From Fimbriimonadales bacterium (GTDB lineage Bacteria; Armatimonadota; Fimbriimonadia; Fimbriimonadales; Fimbriimonadaceae), in contig JAOACB010000001.1 of assembly GCA_026418055.1 (NCBI GenBank), forward strand, positions 1 through 64,000: a DNA stretch of 64,000 bases, in the 5' to 3' direction. Positions 27,761 to 36,453 of this stretch are shown piece by piece. Both the position numbers and the translations under genes were made by a program. How positions within the stretch are numbered: the first letter of the stretch is position 1; every line of letters begins with the position of its first letter. The notes under the pieces are model-generated. The model ran no database searches, was not told the DNA's origin, and saw only the letters and a list, made by a program, of their open reading frames with translations.

Positions 27761-29752
27761 ATGTCCAGCCAGTTCCAACCCTCCCCGGGCGTGCTCGAGA
27801 TCCGCGAGTCCACGACCTTCTCGCCCGAGGGTCCCTTGCAGGGTCGGATCGTCGTACGGGCGAGCAACATCGTTGTGGACGGCCGCGGTGCGGAGCTCGT
27901 CGGACCAGGCGCCGATGGAGGGCGGGAGGCCTTGGCGCGGGCGGGGGTGGGGATCGCGGCCAGAGGTTGCCGCAACGTGGTGTTGCGGAACTTCCGAGTG
28001 AGCGGCTTCCGCCTCGGCCTGCACCTCGAAGACTGCGATGGGTGGTCCATCGAGCACTGCGACTTCAGCGACAACTTCACGGATCCCGACTTCGGTTGGG
28101 GCGAGCAGGAGCCGGGCGGCGGCCTGCTGCTCGAGCGTGTCCGATGGACGGTGGTGCGCGAGTGCCGGGCGAACCGCGTGTGGGACGGCATCCACCTACG
28201 GCACTGCAGCGCCAACCTGATCCTGCGGAACGACTTCTCCCGCTGCACGAACGTCTGCGCGAAGCTGTGGGACGCCAGCAACAACGTGTTCCTGGAGAAC
28301 GACCTTTCCTACGGCATCCGCATCGACCGCGCCGCCGGCGAGGTGCACGCCCGCGACTCGAGCTCCATCCTGATCGAAAGCGGCTCCAACGACAATCTGT
28401 GGTATCGCAACCGGGCCGTGGGGGGCGGCGACGGCGTGTTTCTGCGCCCGCTGAACGGATGGGTCTCGGTCCGGAACGTTTTCGTGGAGAACGACGCCTC
28501 CGACGGCAACAACAACTGCTTCGAGTCGTGGAGCCCCGACAATGTCTACATTCGCAACGTCGCCAACCGCGGATCGTACGGCTTCTGGCTGGGCGGCAGC
28601 GACGGAACGGTGCTTTTGGGGAACGAGGCCAGCGGCAACGGCTCCCCGGGTGGCAACCACAATGCGCCCGAGCCGGTCTTCGGCCACGGGGGGATCGTGA
28701 TCGTGTCCGGGACGGCCTCCAACGTGCTGGCGGAGGGGAACCGGTGCGAACACAACCACGGGGGCGGCATCGTGGGCAGGGGTGACGTTCGGAACGAGCC
28801 GCCCCGCTTCCGCTGCCGAAACTGGGTGGTGCAGGACAACCGGCTCTCGGGCAATCGCTGGGGTTTGCACTTGGACAGAGCCTTGGGGCTGTTCCAAGCG
28901 GCCAACGACGACGGCAACGAGCAACCCGACTGGTTCGGGCGGGTGGATGCGGCTTCCGCTGGCCTTGCCGAGGCAGGGCCCGCGCCCATCGTGAGGATGG
29001 AAACGCCGGCGAGGATCGACGTCGGGATGGTGGCCCACCTGAGCGCCGAGGGCAGCTGCGATCCGGAAGGGCGGCCGCTTCGTTGCCTGTGGATGGTGGG
29101 TGACGAGATTCTGGAAGGCGAGCGGGCCGCATGGGCGCCGACGGTTCCCGGAGGCTACGACGTGGGCTTGCGCGTCGACAACGGCCGCCGGGCGTCCCTC
29201 GGCTGGTCCCGCATCGTGGTGTCGGAAGGATTGAAGGAGGAGTACGGCACGGAGAAGTCCGCCGCGGAATGGAGGTCGACGGGATCCCACCGGTTCTCCG
29301 ATGCCTCCGAGTCCGTCGAGGGCCGATACTCCCTCGCCCTTCGGGGGCTCGCCGGCGAGGAGGGACAGTGGGCGTTCTACGAGGCCCCGGCGAACGCCGA
29401 AGGCACGGAGGGGATCCGGCTTTGGGTCCGTTACCGCAACGAGAACGTGTTTTCTTGGAAGGACTGGACGCTTCGGTTGAGGCTGGTCTGCGACGGCGGG
29501 TCGTGGGAATGGTGCGGCACGCCGCTGTTGGCGGAGTGGTTCGGGCTGGGATCGAACCGCAACGGATGGTTCCGCGTGGAGGCTCCCTTCGAGGCGGCGA
29601 GCGCCCTCTTCGAGCGGACGGTCGTGGGCCATCCGTCCAAGGCTCGCGTCGCACGACTCGAGCTGGCGTTCTGCTCGCACGGCGAAGGCCCCTACACGGT
29701 TTGGCTGGACGGGCTGTCGTTCGGTCGTTGCCACCATAATGGAGCATCGTGA
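27761..29752 (+). CDS. Right-handed beta-helix repeat protein with C-terminal Ig/PKD-like region
   Basis: 663 residues. From about residue 20 to 400 there are repeating short strands with Asn ladders (NIVVDGRGAELVG, NVVLRNFRVSGFRLGLHLED, NLILRNDFSRCTN, NVFLENDLS, NVYIRNVANRGSYGFWLGG, NVLAEGNRCEHNHGGGIVGR), typical of NosD/pectate-lyase-like parallel beta-helices. Residues about 405-490 resemble a PKD/Ig-like fold (CDPEGRPLRCLWMVGD). The last 170 residues (FYEAPANAEGTEG onward) look like a carbohydrate-binding jelly roll. No signal peptide is visible at the chosen start. It may bind or act on polysaccharide, but no catalytic residues are assigned. Its stop overlaps the next start (GTGA). Confidence 0.82.
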   Translation: MSSQFQPSPGVLEIRESTTFSPEGPLQGRIVVRASNIVVDGRGAELVGPGADGGREALARAGVGIAARGCRNVVLRNFRVSGFRLGLHLEDCDGWSIEHCDFSDNFTDPDFGWGEQEPGGGLLLERVRWTVVRECRANRVWDGIHLRHCSANLILRNDFSRCTNVCAKLWDASNNVFLENDLSYGIRIDRAAGEVHARDSSSILIESGSNDNLWYRNRAVGGGDGVFLRPLNGWVSVRNVFVENDASDGNNNCFESWSPDNVYIRNVANRGSYGFWLGGSDGTVLLGNEASGNGSPGGNHNAPEPVFGHGGIVIVSGTASNVLAEGNRCEHNHGGGIVGRGDVRNEPPRFRCRNWVVQDNRLSGNRWGLHLDRALGLFQAANDDGNEQPDWFGRVDAASAGLAEAGPAPIVRMETPARIDVGMVAHLSAEGSCDPEGRPLRCLWMVGDEILEGERAAWAPTVPGGYDVGLRVDNGRRASLGWSRIVVSEGLKEEYGTEKSAAEWRSTGSHRFSDASESVEGRYSLALRGLAGEEGQWAFYEAPANAEGTEGIRLWVRYRNENVFSWKDWTLRLRLVCDGGSWEWCGTPLLAEWFGLGSNRNGWFRVEAPFEAASALFERTVVGHPSKARVARLELAFCSHGEGPYTVWLDGLSFGRCHHNGAS

Positions 29753-30042
29753 GTTCGGCTGTCTTGGCTTTGGTGTTGCTAGGAGGGTTGATCCTGTTCG
29801 GCATGCTCGTGGTGCTGCCGATCGTCGCGGTGGTTCTCGAATACCGATCCAAGGGCGCGAACCTCCGGGGGACCAAGGGGTCCGCGGACGTGCGAACGCG
29901 ATTGCAGGCGCTGGAGCAACGCGTGGCCGCCCAAGAGGCGAGGATCGCCGAGCTGAAGGAGATGCTCGAGGTGAACGTGCTCAGCATCGAGGAGAGGCGC
30001 GCGCTCGAACGGCGTCTCGGCGCACCCACCCAAGAGGATTAG
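29749..30042 (+). CDS. Small membrane protein with coiled coil
   Basis: 97 residues. GTG start at 29749 overlaps the beta-helix stop (GTGA), with GGAG 4 bases upstream. One N-terminal membrane segment (about residues 3-29, AVLALVLLGGLILFGMLVVL) is followed by a charged linker and a coiled coil (RTRLQALEQRVAAQEARIAELKEM region, about 50-75), then a short helix (SIEERRALERRL). The layout resembles PspB-like or other small envelope-stress proteins, but the sequence is not close enough to name it. Its stop lies 1 base from the convergent corA stop. Confidence 0.72.
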   Translation: MSSAVLALVLLGGLILFGMLVVLPIVAVVLEYRSKGANLRGTKGSADVRTRLQALEQRVAAQEARIAELKEMLEVNVLSIEERRALERRLGAPTQED

Positions 30043-30043
30043 C

Positions 30044-31009
30044 TCACAGCCAGCCTTTGCGGCGGAAATAAAGCCATTCCGCTCCCACCATCAGCAGCAT
30101 CGCGGCCAAGGCCATGGGATAGCCCCAAGGCCACTTCAGCTCGGGCATGTGCTCGAAGTTCATCCCGTACACTCCGGCGACGAGGCCTGCGGTCATGAGG
30201 AAGGTCGCCACGACCGTCAGGAGCCGCATCGTGCTGTTCAGGCGGTTGCTCACGAGCGAGAGATGGGCATCCAGAATGCCCGCCAGGAGATCTCGGTTCA
30301 CGTCGAGCATCTCGGCGACGCGCAACGTGTGGTCGTACACGTCCTGCAGATAGGGTCTCAGGTCCGAGGGAACCCATCGGGGATCGAGGCGGAACAGCCC
30401 GTTCAGCACGTCCCGCAGAGGCGCGATGCCGCGCCTTGCCTGCACGATCTGTCGCTTCAGGGCCAGGCTGCGCTCGACGAAGTCGCCGTCGCCTTGGAAC
30501 ACCAGAGCCTCGAGCTCGTCCACCTCGTCCTCGATGCGGTCGCACAGAGGGAAGTACGAATCCACCACCGCGTCCAAGATCTGATGCAGCAGGCGCGCCG
30601 GGTCCGGTCCGACCGAAGCCGGGGATCGCCTCCATCGCTCCAAGACTTCGTCCACCGTGGGCGCCGATTGGGACCGAACCACCACCAAGCCGCCAGGCAT
30701 CAGGAACAGCGCCACCTCGGCGAAGCCCTGCGCAACGGGGACCGCGACCTCCAAGAACACCGTCCCGCCCTCCTCCCTCAGAGACGGACGCTCGTTCGGG
30801 CTCACGGCGTCCTCCACCATCAGGGCGTCCAGGCAGAGGTGGTCCCTGAGGAAGCTCCCCGCCGCGGTAGGCTCGCCCACCTGAACCGACACCACGGTGC
30901 AGCCGCCGTCCCTCCAGAGCAGAGGCTTCGCGGCTTCTTCGCCGATGGCTTCGACGACCCTGTCGCGCAGCGTCCAAGCGGCGTACTCGCCCCATTCGCG
31001 CTCCCGCAT
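30044..31009 (-). CDS. corA: CorA-type magnesium/cobalt transporter
   Basis: 321 residues; pentameric divalent-cation channel of the inner membrane. A large cytoplasmic N-terminal domain (to about 255) ends in a long helix (LDVNRDLLAGILDAHLSLVS, then LNSTMRLLTVVATFLM). The first membrane segment is followed by the signature GVYGMNFEHMPELKWPWGY (the GMN loop), the second by a basic tail (RRKGWL). The length and end are typical. A CACAAT box lies 6 bases before ATG, weakly matching the leaderless pattern. Metal selectivity cannot be inferred beyond Mg/Co/Ni of the family. Confidence 0.93.
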   Translation of the reverse strand: MREREWGEYAAWTLRDRVVEAIGEEAAKPLLWRDGGCTVVSVQVGEPTAAGSFLRDHLCLDALMVEDAVSPNERPSLREEGGTVFLEVAVPVAQGFAEVALFLMPGGLVVVRSQSAPTVDEVLERWRRSPASVGPDPARLLHQILDAVVDSYFPLCDRIEDEVDELEALVFQGDGDFVERSLALKRQIVQARRGIAPLRDVLNGLFRLDPRWVPSDLRPYLQDVYDHTLRVAEMLDVNRDLLAGILDAHLSLVSNRLNSTMRLLTVVATFLMTAGLVAGVYGMNFEHMPELKWPWGYPMALAAMLLMVGAEWLYFRRKGWL

Positions 31010-31036
31010 GGGAGGATTGTGGCAGGCCCGCCCGCG

Positions 31037-33586
31037 TCAGGCGGCTTTAGGGACGGAGCGAGGGTTGGGCCGGTATAGGCCTCGGCGCTTGAGCGCACGC
31101 AGGAAGGCATCCACGAGGAACGGATCCAGCTGGGTGCCTTTCGCCTCTTCGAGGCGCCGGAGGGCCTCGGACACCGACAGACCCTTGCGGTACGGACGGT
31201 TGGTGGTCATCGCCGAGAACGCGTCCGCCACCGCGATCAATCGGCCCAACCAGGGGATGTCGTTGCCTGCCAACCCCTCGGGGTAACCCTTGCCGTCCCA
31301 CCGCTCGTGGTGGTAGCGGGCCCCATCCAGGATGCGGTCCATTCCTCGGAAGGCGCCGATGAGCATGCCCCCGATCACGGGGTGCCGCTTCATGGTGTCG
31401 TACTCGGCGTCCGTGAGCCTCCCCGGCTTCGTGAGGATCTCGGTCGGGACTCCGATCTTGCCGACATCGTGCAGCAGTGCGGCCATGCGGACCAAATCCA
31501 GCGTCTCGGTCGAGCAACCCAGCTCTTCGGCGAGCCACAGGCTGTAGTCGGCCACTTCCTCCGAGTGGCGCCGCGTGTAGGAGTCCTTGTTGTCGACGGC
31601 CGCCACCAAGGCGTCCAAGGCCGCGAAGGACTCGTTGGCGAGGAACTTTCGGTCCTCTCGGCGGCTTTCCTGGGTGAGTCCCACCGCCACGTCGTTGCGT
31701 TTGGCGATGGAGAGGTTCCAGTTCGCGGCACCCAGCAAGGCGTTGACGCTCAGGCCATCCTCGGGCGCCACCGCCACCCCCGCGTGGCACGGGATCGGAA
31801 GGAAAGGTCCGTTGGGAATGGAGTACCCGTGCGTTGCGAGCGTATCGACCATCATCCTGGCCGCGGCGGCCGCCGTGGGAAGGTCGGCCGCGGGCAGGAG
31901 GACGAGGAACTCGTCGGAGCCGCAACGCCCGATGATGGCGCCTTCGGGTGCGGACAGCACCAGCAGCTGAGCAGCTCTGCGCAGGATCGCGTCGCCCGCG
32001 GGCAGACCGTGGATCGCGTTCACTTGGCGGAAGTTCACCAGGTCCAGAATCAGCAGCCCTAGGGACTCGGACTCGCCCCTCGCGGCGAGCAGAGCCGCCA
32101 GCCGCTCGTGCATGGACCTTGCGTTCAGCAGGTTCGTGACGGGATCCCGCTCGGCAAGGGCCAGAACGCGCTGGTGGGTTCGGGCGTTGTCCATGGCGGT
32201 GGCCACCGAGTGGGCTAGCGACGAGGCCAAGCCCTGTTCGAGCTCGCTGTATGCCCTGCCGCGCGCAACCCCCAGCCAGCCCTTGCAGCCACTCTGCCTC
32301 ACCGGAATCAGCAGCCGGAACGTCTCCTGAGGTCCCTGACGGAGCTTGAGGACGACGGGATGGTCCACGCTTGGAAGCGTCGCCGTCTGATTGAGGACCG
32401 CAAGCTCTTGGTCGTCTAGGCCGGACTGGCGCCACAGCGCGCCGGATTCGCACGTCGGGTCGTGCGGGTCGGGTGGCAGCCATAGGTACGCCGCGTCCGC
32501 TGACAGCAACAGCCGAGCCTGCTCGAGCGTGGCATCCGCGATCTCCTCCGGGCTCAGTCTCTCCAAGATCGAGCGGGTCGCGGTGACCAGGCCGTGCAGG
32601 TCCCTCGAGCGGTCGGCCACCTGCCGCTCGAGCTCGCCCGCGGAGACTTCCAAGGCTTGCCTCAACAGACGCTCCTGGCGGTAGATTTCGGTCGCCCTGT
32701 AGCCGGTCCCCAAGGCCACGAAGCCCAATGTGCAGAGCGCGACGCCGCTCGAGATCGCTCCGAAGTCTCGAAGATCGAGAAGCACGAGGGCCCCCAAAGT
32801 CACCAGCGAGATCAGCGACGGCAGGAGGCAGAACGCCATGCGCCTCTCCAGGGAAGCGTTCTGAGCCAGCGTTTCCGGTCGGTCGAGGCGAACGAACGCC
32901 AGACACAGCAAGGAGGCGATCCAGAGTCCATCGGTGAGCAAGCCTGCGCGGTATTGGTCGGCAAGGGACGCCGACAGGAACGCGAAGTCGCCGACGGCCA
33001 TCAGCGAGAGGCTGGAGACCAGCCCTGCCGACGCCGTGGTTCGTCGCCGGTACATGAGGGCCAGTGCCAGAGTCAAAAGAAGCAGGGAGCCGGCCGCGTA
33101 CGTCGCAGAAGGCCAGACGGCCCCTATCGGTTGCGCGTCCGGCCCAAAGGCGGGCACCAGCAGAAATCGGATGGCCACAGCCGCCACGCCGGCCACCGAG
33201 AGCAGGGCGGCCAGAAGGGCCTGCGTCCACTCCTCTCGATCGAAGGGCCGAAGAAGCCGAATCAGGGCGGTGGCGAACAAGCCGTAGAACGCGAGGTAGA
33301 AGAGGTCCGCCGGGCCTGGCGTGGGGGCGCTCGAGGAGGCGAGCTCCGAGATCAGCCATAGTGCGTCGCCCACCGCGTAGCTGAAGCAAGCCCACGCGAT
33401 CCAGCGCCTGGGTTCGGTCCGCGAGACCGACTCAGCCCAGAATCGGGTGCCGGCCCATGCTGCTGCAAGGGTGGAGCTGAGGCTGATCCACGCGGCATCC
33501 AGATTCGCAGCTAGGATGGCGGCAACCAGGATGCCCGCGAGCCACCCCCAACGAGCCATCCCTCTCCACACGCCGCGCACCAACAT
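31037..33586 (-). CDS. Membrane GGDEF - HD-GYP protein (cyclic-di-GMP signalling)
   Basis: 849 residues. About 8-9 membrane segments cover residues 10-300, then a coiled stretch and a GAF-like sensor (about 340-470, with ATRSILERLSPEEIADATLEQ). A GGDEF domain follows (about 490-640): its signature reads RCGSDEFLVLLP, so the second Gly is Ser and activity is uncertain. The C-terminal HD-GYP domain is intact: LLHDVGKIGVP, RHPVIGG, HHERWDGKGYPEGL, IVAVADAFSAMTTNRPYR-type blocks, with the metal ligands and the GYP triad present. The main activity is therefore probably hydrolysis of c-di-GMP. The N-terminal membrane part may sense an unknown signal. Confidence 0.9.
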   Translation of the reverse strand: MLVRGVWRGMARWGWLAGILVAAILAANLDAAWISLSSTLAAAWAGTRFWAESVSRTEPRRWIAWACFSYAVGDALWLISELASSSAPTPGPADLFYLAFYGLFATALIRLLRPFDREEWTQALLAALLSVAGVAAVAIRFLLVPAFGPDAQPIGAVWPSATYAAGSLLLLTLALALMYRRRTTASAGLVSSLSLMAVGDFAFLSASLADQYRAGLLTDGLWIASLLCLAFVRLDRPETLAQNASLERRMAFCLLPSLISLVTLGALVLLDLRDFGAISSGVALCTLGFVALGTGYRATEIYRQERLLRQALEVSAGELERQVADRSRDLHGLVTATRSILERLSPEEIADATLEQARLLLSADAAYLWLPPDPHDPTCESGALWRQSGLDDQELAVLNQTATLPSVDHPVVLKLRQGPQETFRLLIPVRQSGCKGWLGVARGRAYSELEQGLASSLAHSVATAMDNARTHQRVLALAERDPVTNLLNARSMHERLAALLAARGESESLGLLILDLVNFRQVNAIHGLPAGDAILRRAAQLLVLSAPEGAIIGRCGSDEFLVLLPAADLPTAAAAARMMVDTLATHGYSIPNGPFLPIPCHAGVAVAPEDGLSVNALLGAANWNLSIAKRNDVAVGLTQESRREDRKFLANESFAALDALVAAVDNKDSYTRRHSEEVADYSLWLAEELGCSTETLDLVRMAALLHDVGKIGVPTEILTKPGRLTDAEYDTMKRHPVIGGMLIGAFRGMDRILDGARYHHERWDGKGYPEGLAGNDIPWLGRLIAVADAFSAMTTNRPYRKGLSVSEALRRLEEAKGTQLDPFLVDAFLRALKRRGLYRPNPRSVPKAA

Positions 33587-33689
33587 GAGTCCCCGCTCGG
33601 CCGTTTCCTCCCAGCCCCGAGGGTTTCATTCCACAACGGCGATGGTCATCGCGGCCTTTCAAAGGGGGTTGCTCGGGAAACCGCAAGGA

Positions 33690-35729
33690 TCAACGCCGCA
33701 ACGAGCGGCGCGGGCGAGAGGCGAGGGACTTCTCGCTGCTTGCCCCGAGAAGCTGGCGCAGGTGGAGGATCTCGTCCCTCACGTCGGCCGCGCGTTCGAA
33801 TTCCATGGCCTTGGCCAGGGCCTTCATCTCCCGCTCCAGCTGATCGATGATCTGCGGGATCTCCTCGATGCGGTAGGTCCTGCCCCGGGACTCCACTTCC
33901 GGTACCTCGACCTTGGAGACGTCGTAGGCGCGGATGGTCTCGCGCACCACCTTCTGCACGGTTCTCGGCGAGGTCCCGTGCCTTCGGTTGTACTCCATCT
34001 GGATCTCCCGCCTACGGTTCGTTTCGTCTATGGCTCGCTGCATGGACCCCGTGACCGTATCGGCGTACAGGATCACGGTGCCGTCGACGTTCCGGGCAGC
34101 TCTGCCGATCGTTTGGATCAGGGCGCGCTCGCTGCGCAGGTAGCCCTCCTTGTCAGCGTCGAGGATCGCCACCAGCGAAACCTCAGGAAGGTCGAGGCCT
34201 TCGCGCAGCAGGTTGACGCCGACGAGCACGTCGTACTCACCCTGGCGCAGCCCCTTCAGGATCTCGGGCCGGTCGAGGGAGTGCACGTTCGAGTGGATGT
34301 AGTTGACCTTGACCCCCAGGTCGTCCAGGTATGCCGTGAGGTCCTCCGCCATCTTCTTCGTGAGGGTGGTGACGAGCGTGCGTTGGCCTTTGGCCACCCT
34401 CAGCTGAATCTCGTTCAGGAGGTCGTCGATCTGGCCCTGGGTCGGCCGAACCACCACCTCGGGGTCCAGCAGGTAGGTGGGCCGGATGACCTGCTCGGCC
34501 ACCTGCTCCTGGACCTCGAGCTCGAACGGCCCGGGCGTCGCGGACACGAACACGACCTGCTTCACGCGCGCCAGGAACTCGTCGAACGTGAGGGGGCGGT
34601 TGTCGAGCGCGGACGGCAGCCGGAAGCCGTACTCCACCAGAACCTCCTTCCTCGAGCGATCGCCGTTGTACATGGCGCGGATCTGAGGAATCGTCTGGTG
34701 GCTCTCGTCGATGAACACGATCGCATCGCTGGGGAGGAAGTCCAGCAGCGTGTAGGGGGGCTCTCCCGGCTTGCGGCCATCGAAGTAGCGGGAGTAGTTC
34801 TCGATGCCGCTGCAGAAACCCACCTCGCGCATCATCTCGATGTCGAAGTCCGTGCGTTGCCGCAGGCGCTGCGCCTCGAGCAGCTTGCCCTCCGCCGAGA
34901 ACTTGGCGCACTGCGCGTCGCGCTCCTCCTCGATCTGTCGGATGACGTCGTCGAGACGCTCCCAAGGGGTGACGTAGTGGGTGGCTGGGAACACCGAGAT
35001 GCGGAGCGGCTCGTCCAGCACGTCCTGCGTGAGCGGGTCGATGAGTCGGATGCGCTCGATCGTGTCGCCGAAGAACTCGACGCGCGTAACAACCTCTTCG
35101 TCTTTGGGCTGGATCTCGAGGGTGTCGCCCCGAATCCGGAACGTGCCCCGATCGAGCACCATGTCGTTGCGCGTGAACTGCATCGCCACGAGCCGCTTGG
35201 CGGCCTCGCGCACGTCCATCGTGTCGCCGCACTCGAAGGTGATCACCGATTCGGCGTAGGTGTCCGGCGAGCCCAGACCGTAGATGCAGGAGACCGAGGC
35301 GACCACGATCACGTCCCTGCGTTCCAGCAAGGCCTGCGTTGCCGAGTGCCGCAGACGCTCGATCTCCTCGTTGATGCTCGAGTCCTTTTCGATGTAAACG
35401 TCGTTCTGGGGGATGTACGCCTCCGGCTGGTAGTAGTCGTAGTAGCTGATGAAGTACTCCACCGCGTTGTGGGGGAAGAAGGCTCGGAACTCCTGGCACA
35501 GCTGGGCCGCCAGAGTCTTGTTGTGGGCGAACACCAGCGCGGGCCTCTGCGTCTCCGCGATCACCGAGGCCATGGTGAACGTCTTGCCCGTCCCCGTTGC
35601 GCCGAGCAGCGTTTGGAACCGGAGGCCGCTGTTCAACCCGTCCACGATCCGGGCGATCGCTTCAGCCTGATCGCCGCGGGGAGTGAACTCCGGGTTGAGT
35701 TGGAACGGGCTGTCGTAGCGTACGATCAT
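33690..35729 (-). CDS. uvrB: Excinuclease ABC subunit B
   Basis: 679 residues; damage-verifying helicase of nucleotide excision repair. GATGTGKT (Walker A, residues 43-50), SYYDYYQPEAYIP (start of the beta-hairpin that probes DNA), VFIDESH (Walker B), VGVNLLREGLDLPEVSL and ALIQTIGRAARN (helicase motifs V and VI) are clear. The C-terminal UVR motif (MKALAKAMEFERAADVRDEI) binds UvrC or UvrA. The length is standard. A TATGCT element lies 9 bases before the ATG. It is flanked by a c-di-GMP protein and a secreted protein, with no other uvr gene nearby. Confidence 0.97.
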   Translation of the reverse strand: MIVRYDSPFQLNPEFTPRGDQAEAIARIVDGLNSGLRFQTLLGATGTGKTFTMASVIAETQRPALVFAHNKTLAAQLCQEFRAFFPHNAVEYFISYYDYYQPEAYIPQNDVYIEKDSSINEEIERLRHSATQALLERRDVIVVASVSCIYGLGSPDTYAESVITFECGDTMDVREAAKRLVAMQFTRNDMVLDRGTFRIRGDTLEIQPKDEEVVTRVEFFGDTIERIRLIDPLTQDVLDEPLRISVFPATHYVTPWERLDDVIRQIEEERDAQCAKFSAEGKLLEAQRLRQRTDFDIEMMREVGFCSGIENYSRYFDGRKPGEPPYTLLDFLPSDAIVFIDESHQTIPQIRAMYNGDRSRKEVLVEYGFRLPSALDNRPLTFDEFLARVKQVVFVSATPGPFELEVQEQVAEQVIRPTYLLDPEVVVRPTQGQIDDLLNEIQLRVAKGQRTLVTTLTKKMAEDLTAYLDDLGVKVNYIHSNVHSLDRPEILKGLRQGEYDVLVGVNLLREGLDLPEVSLVAILDADKEGYLRSERALIQTIGRAARNVDGTVILYADTVTGSMQRAIDETNRRREIQMEYNRRHGTSPRTVQKVVRETIRAYDVSKVEVPEVESRGRTYRIEEIPQIIDQLEREMKALAKAMEFERAADVRDEILHLRQLLGASSEKSLASRPRRSLRR

Positions 35730-35738
35730 CTACGCCAA

Positions 35739-35744
35739 AGCATA
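35739..35744 (-). promoter_or_regulatory. -10-like element (TATGCT) before uvrB
   Basis: Minus-strand TATGCT, 9 bases before the uvrB ATG (35729). No LexA-type palindrome is evident around it. Confidence 0.4.
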
Positions 35745-35779
35745 CGTGGGGGAGCACGGCGCCGTTGTGGGCTGCGTGC

Positions 35780-36448
35780 TCACAGGCGGCGGAGCTCGAA
35801 CTGCATGCCACTCAACTTGGGCTGACCCTCCGCGACGGGCCTTTCGGCTTGGAGCGTCGCGGAGTAGGAGCCGCTTGCGGCCAGCAGTCTTCCTCCTCGG
35901 GGGTCGAAGGTGCAACGGAACGACAGCACCGTCGGGCGACCTTGCGAAAGCGCGGAGCGGATGCGCGCCGTTCCGCTGAACTCGGCACGGCCATCCAGTT
36001 TGTCCAGCCTTGCCGAGCCGTGGACCGACCATCCCCGCACCCTCGGGTCCGTGTAGTCGAACGCGGTCTCCCTTCCCACCTCGAAGCCGCGACCGTAGAG
36101 CAGGTAGGGCAGGAAGGCGATGCCGGCCGCCGATCGTGCCTCGGGCGCCCATCCCGACACGATGCGTCCGCTCGCGTCGATCTCGTAATCGAAGCGAGCG
36201 TCGCGGGCTACAGACTGCGTCTCCCCGTACGCCTGCACGCGGATTTCTTCGACCGAGAGCACCAGACGCCCGGGCCCCGTCCCTCGCACGCGAGCCACCT
36301 GTCGCAGGCGGGCGTCCACGCGCAGGTCGGTGCCACCCGCCTCTCCCACGATGGTCACCTGGTAGCGCTCGGTCTCGCCATCATGGTAGGCCCTGGCCAG
36401 CTGCAGGGTGGGAGCCGCGACGGGCAACAGCGCGAGCCACCAAACCAT
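35780..36448 (-). CDS. Exported protein of unknown function
   Basis: 222 residues. ATG 36448 opens a signal peptide (MVWWLALLPVAAPTLQLA). It follows the mqnC stop by 5 bases, with GGAGGA 9 bases upstream lying inside the end of mqnC, so the two are likely cotranscribed. A longer frame upstream (to 36937) is antiparallel noise within mqnC. The mature part is beta-rich (YQVTIVGEAGGTDLRVDARL, LVLSVEEIRVQAYGE, FRCTFDPRGGRLLAASGSYS), suggesting a beta-barrel or lipid-binding-like fold such as seen in periplasmic proteins of unknown role. No family can be named. Confidence 0.72.
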   Translation of the reverse strand: MVWWLALLPVAAPTLQLARAYHDGETERYQVTIVGEAGGTDLRVDARLRQVARVRGTGPGRLVLSVEEIRVQAYGETQSVARDARFDYEIDASGRIVSGWAPEARSAAGIAFLPYLLYGRGFEVGRETAFDYTDPRVRGWSVHGSARLDKLDGRAEFSGTARIRSALSQGRPTVLSFRCTFDPRGGRLLAASGSYSATLQAERPVAEGQPKLSGMQFELRRL

Positions 36449-36453
36449 CGGAT

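Noticed and set aside
33447-35825. 792-codon plus-strand open frame
   Set aside because: Antisense of uvrB; composition is typical of the reverse complement of a GC-rich gene.
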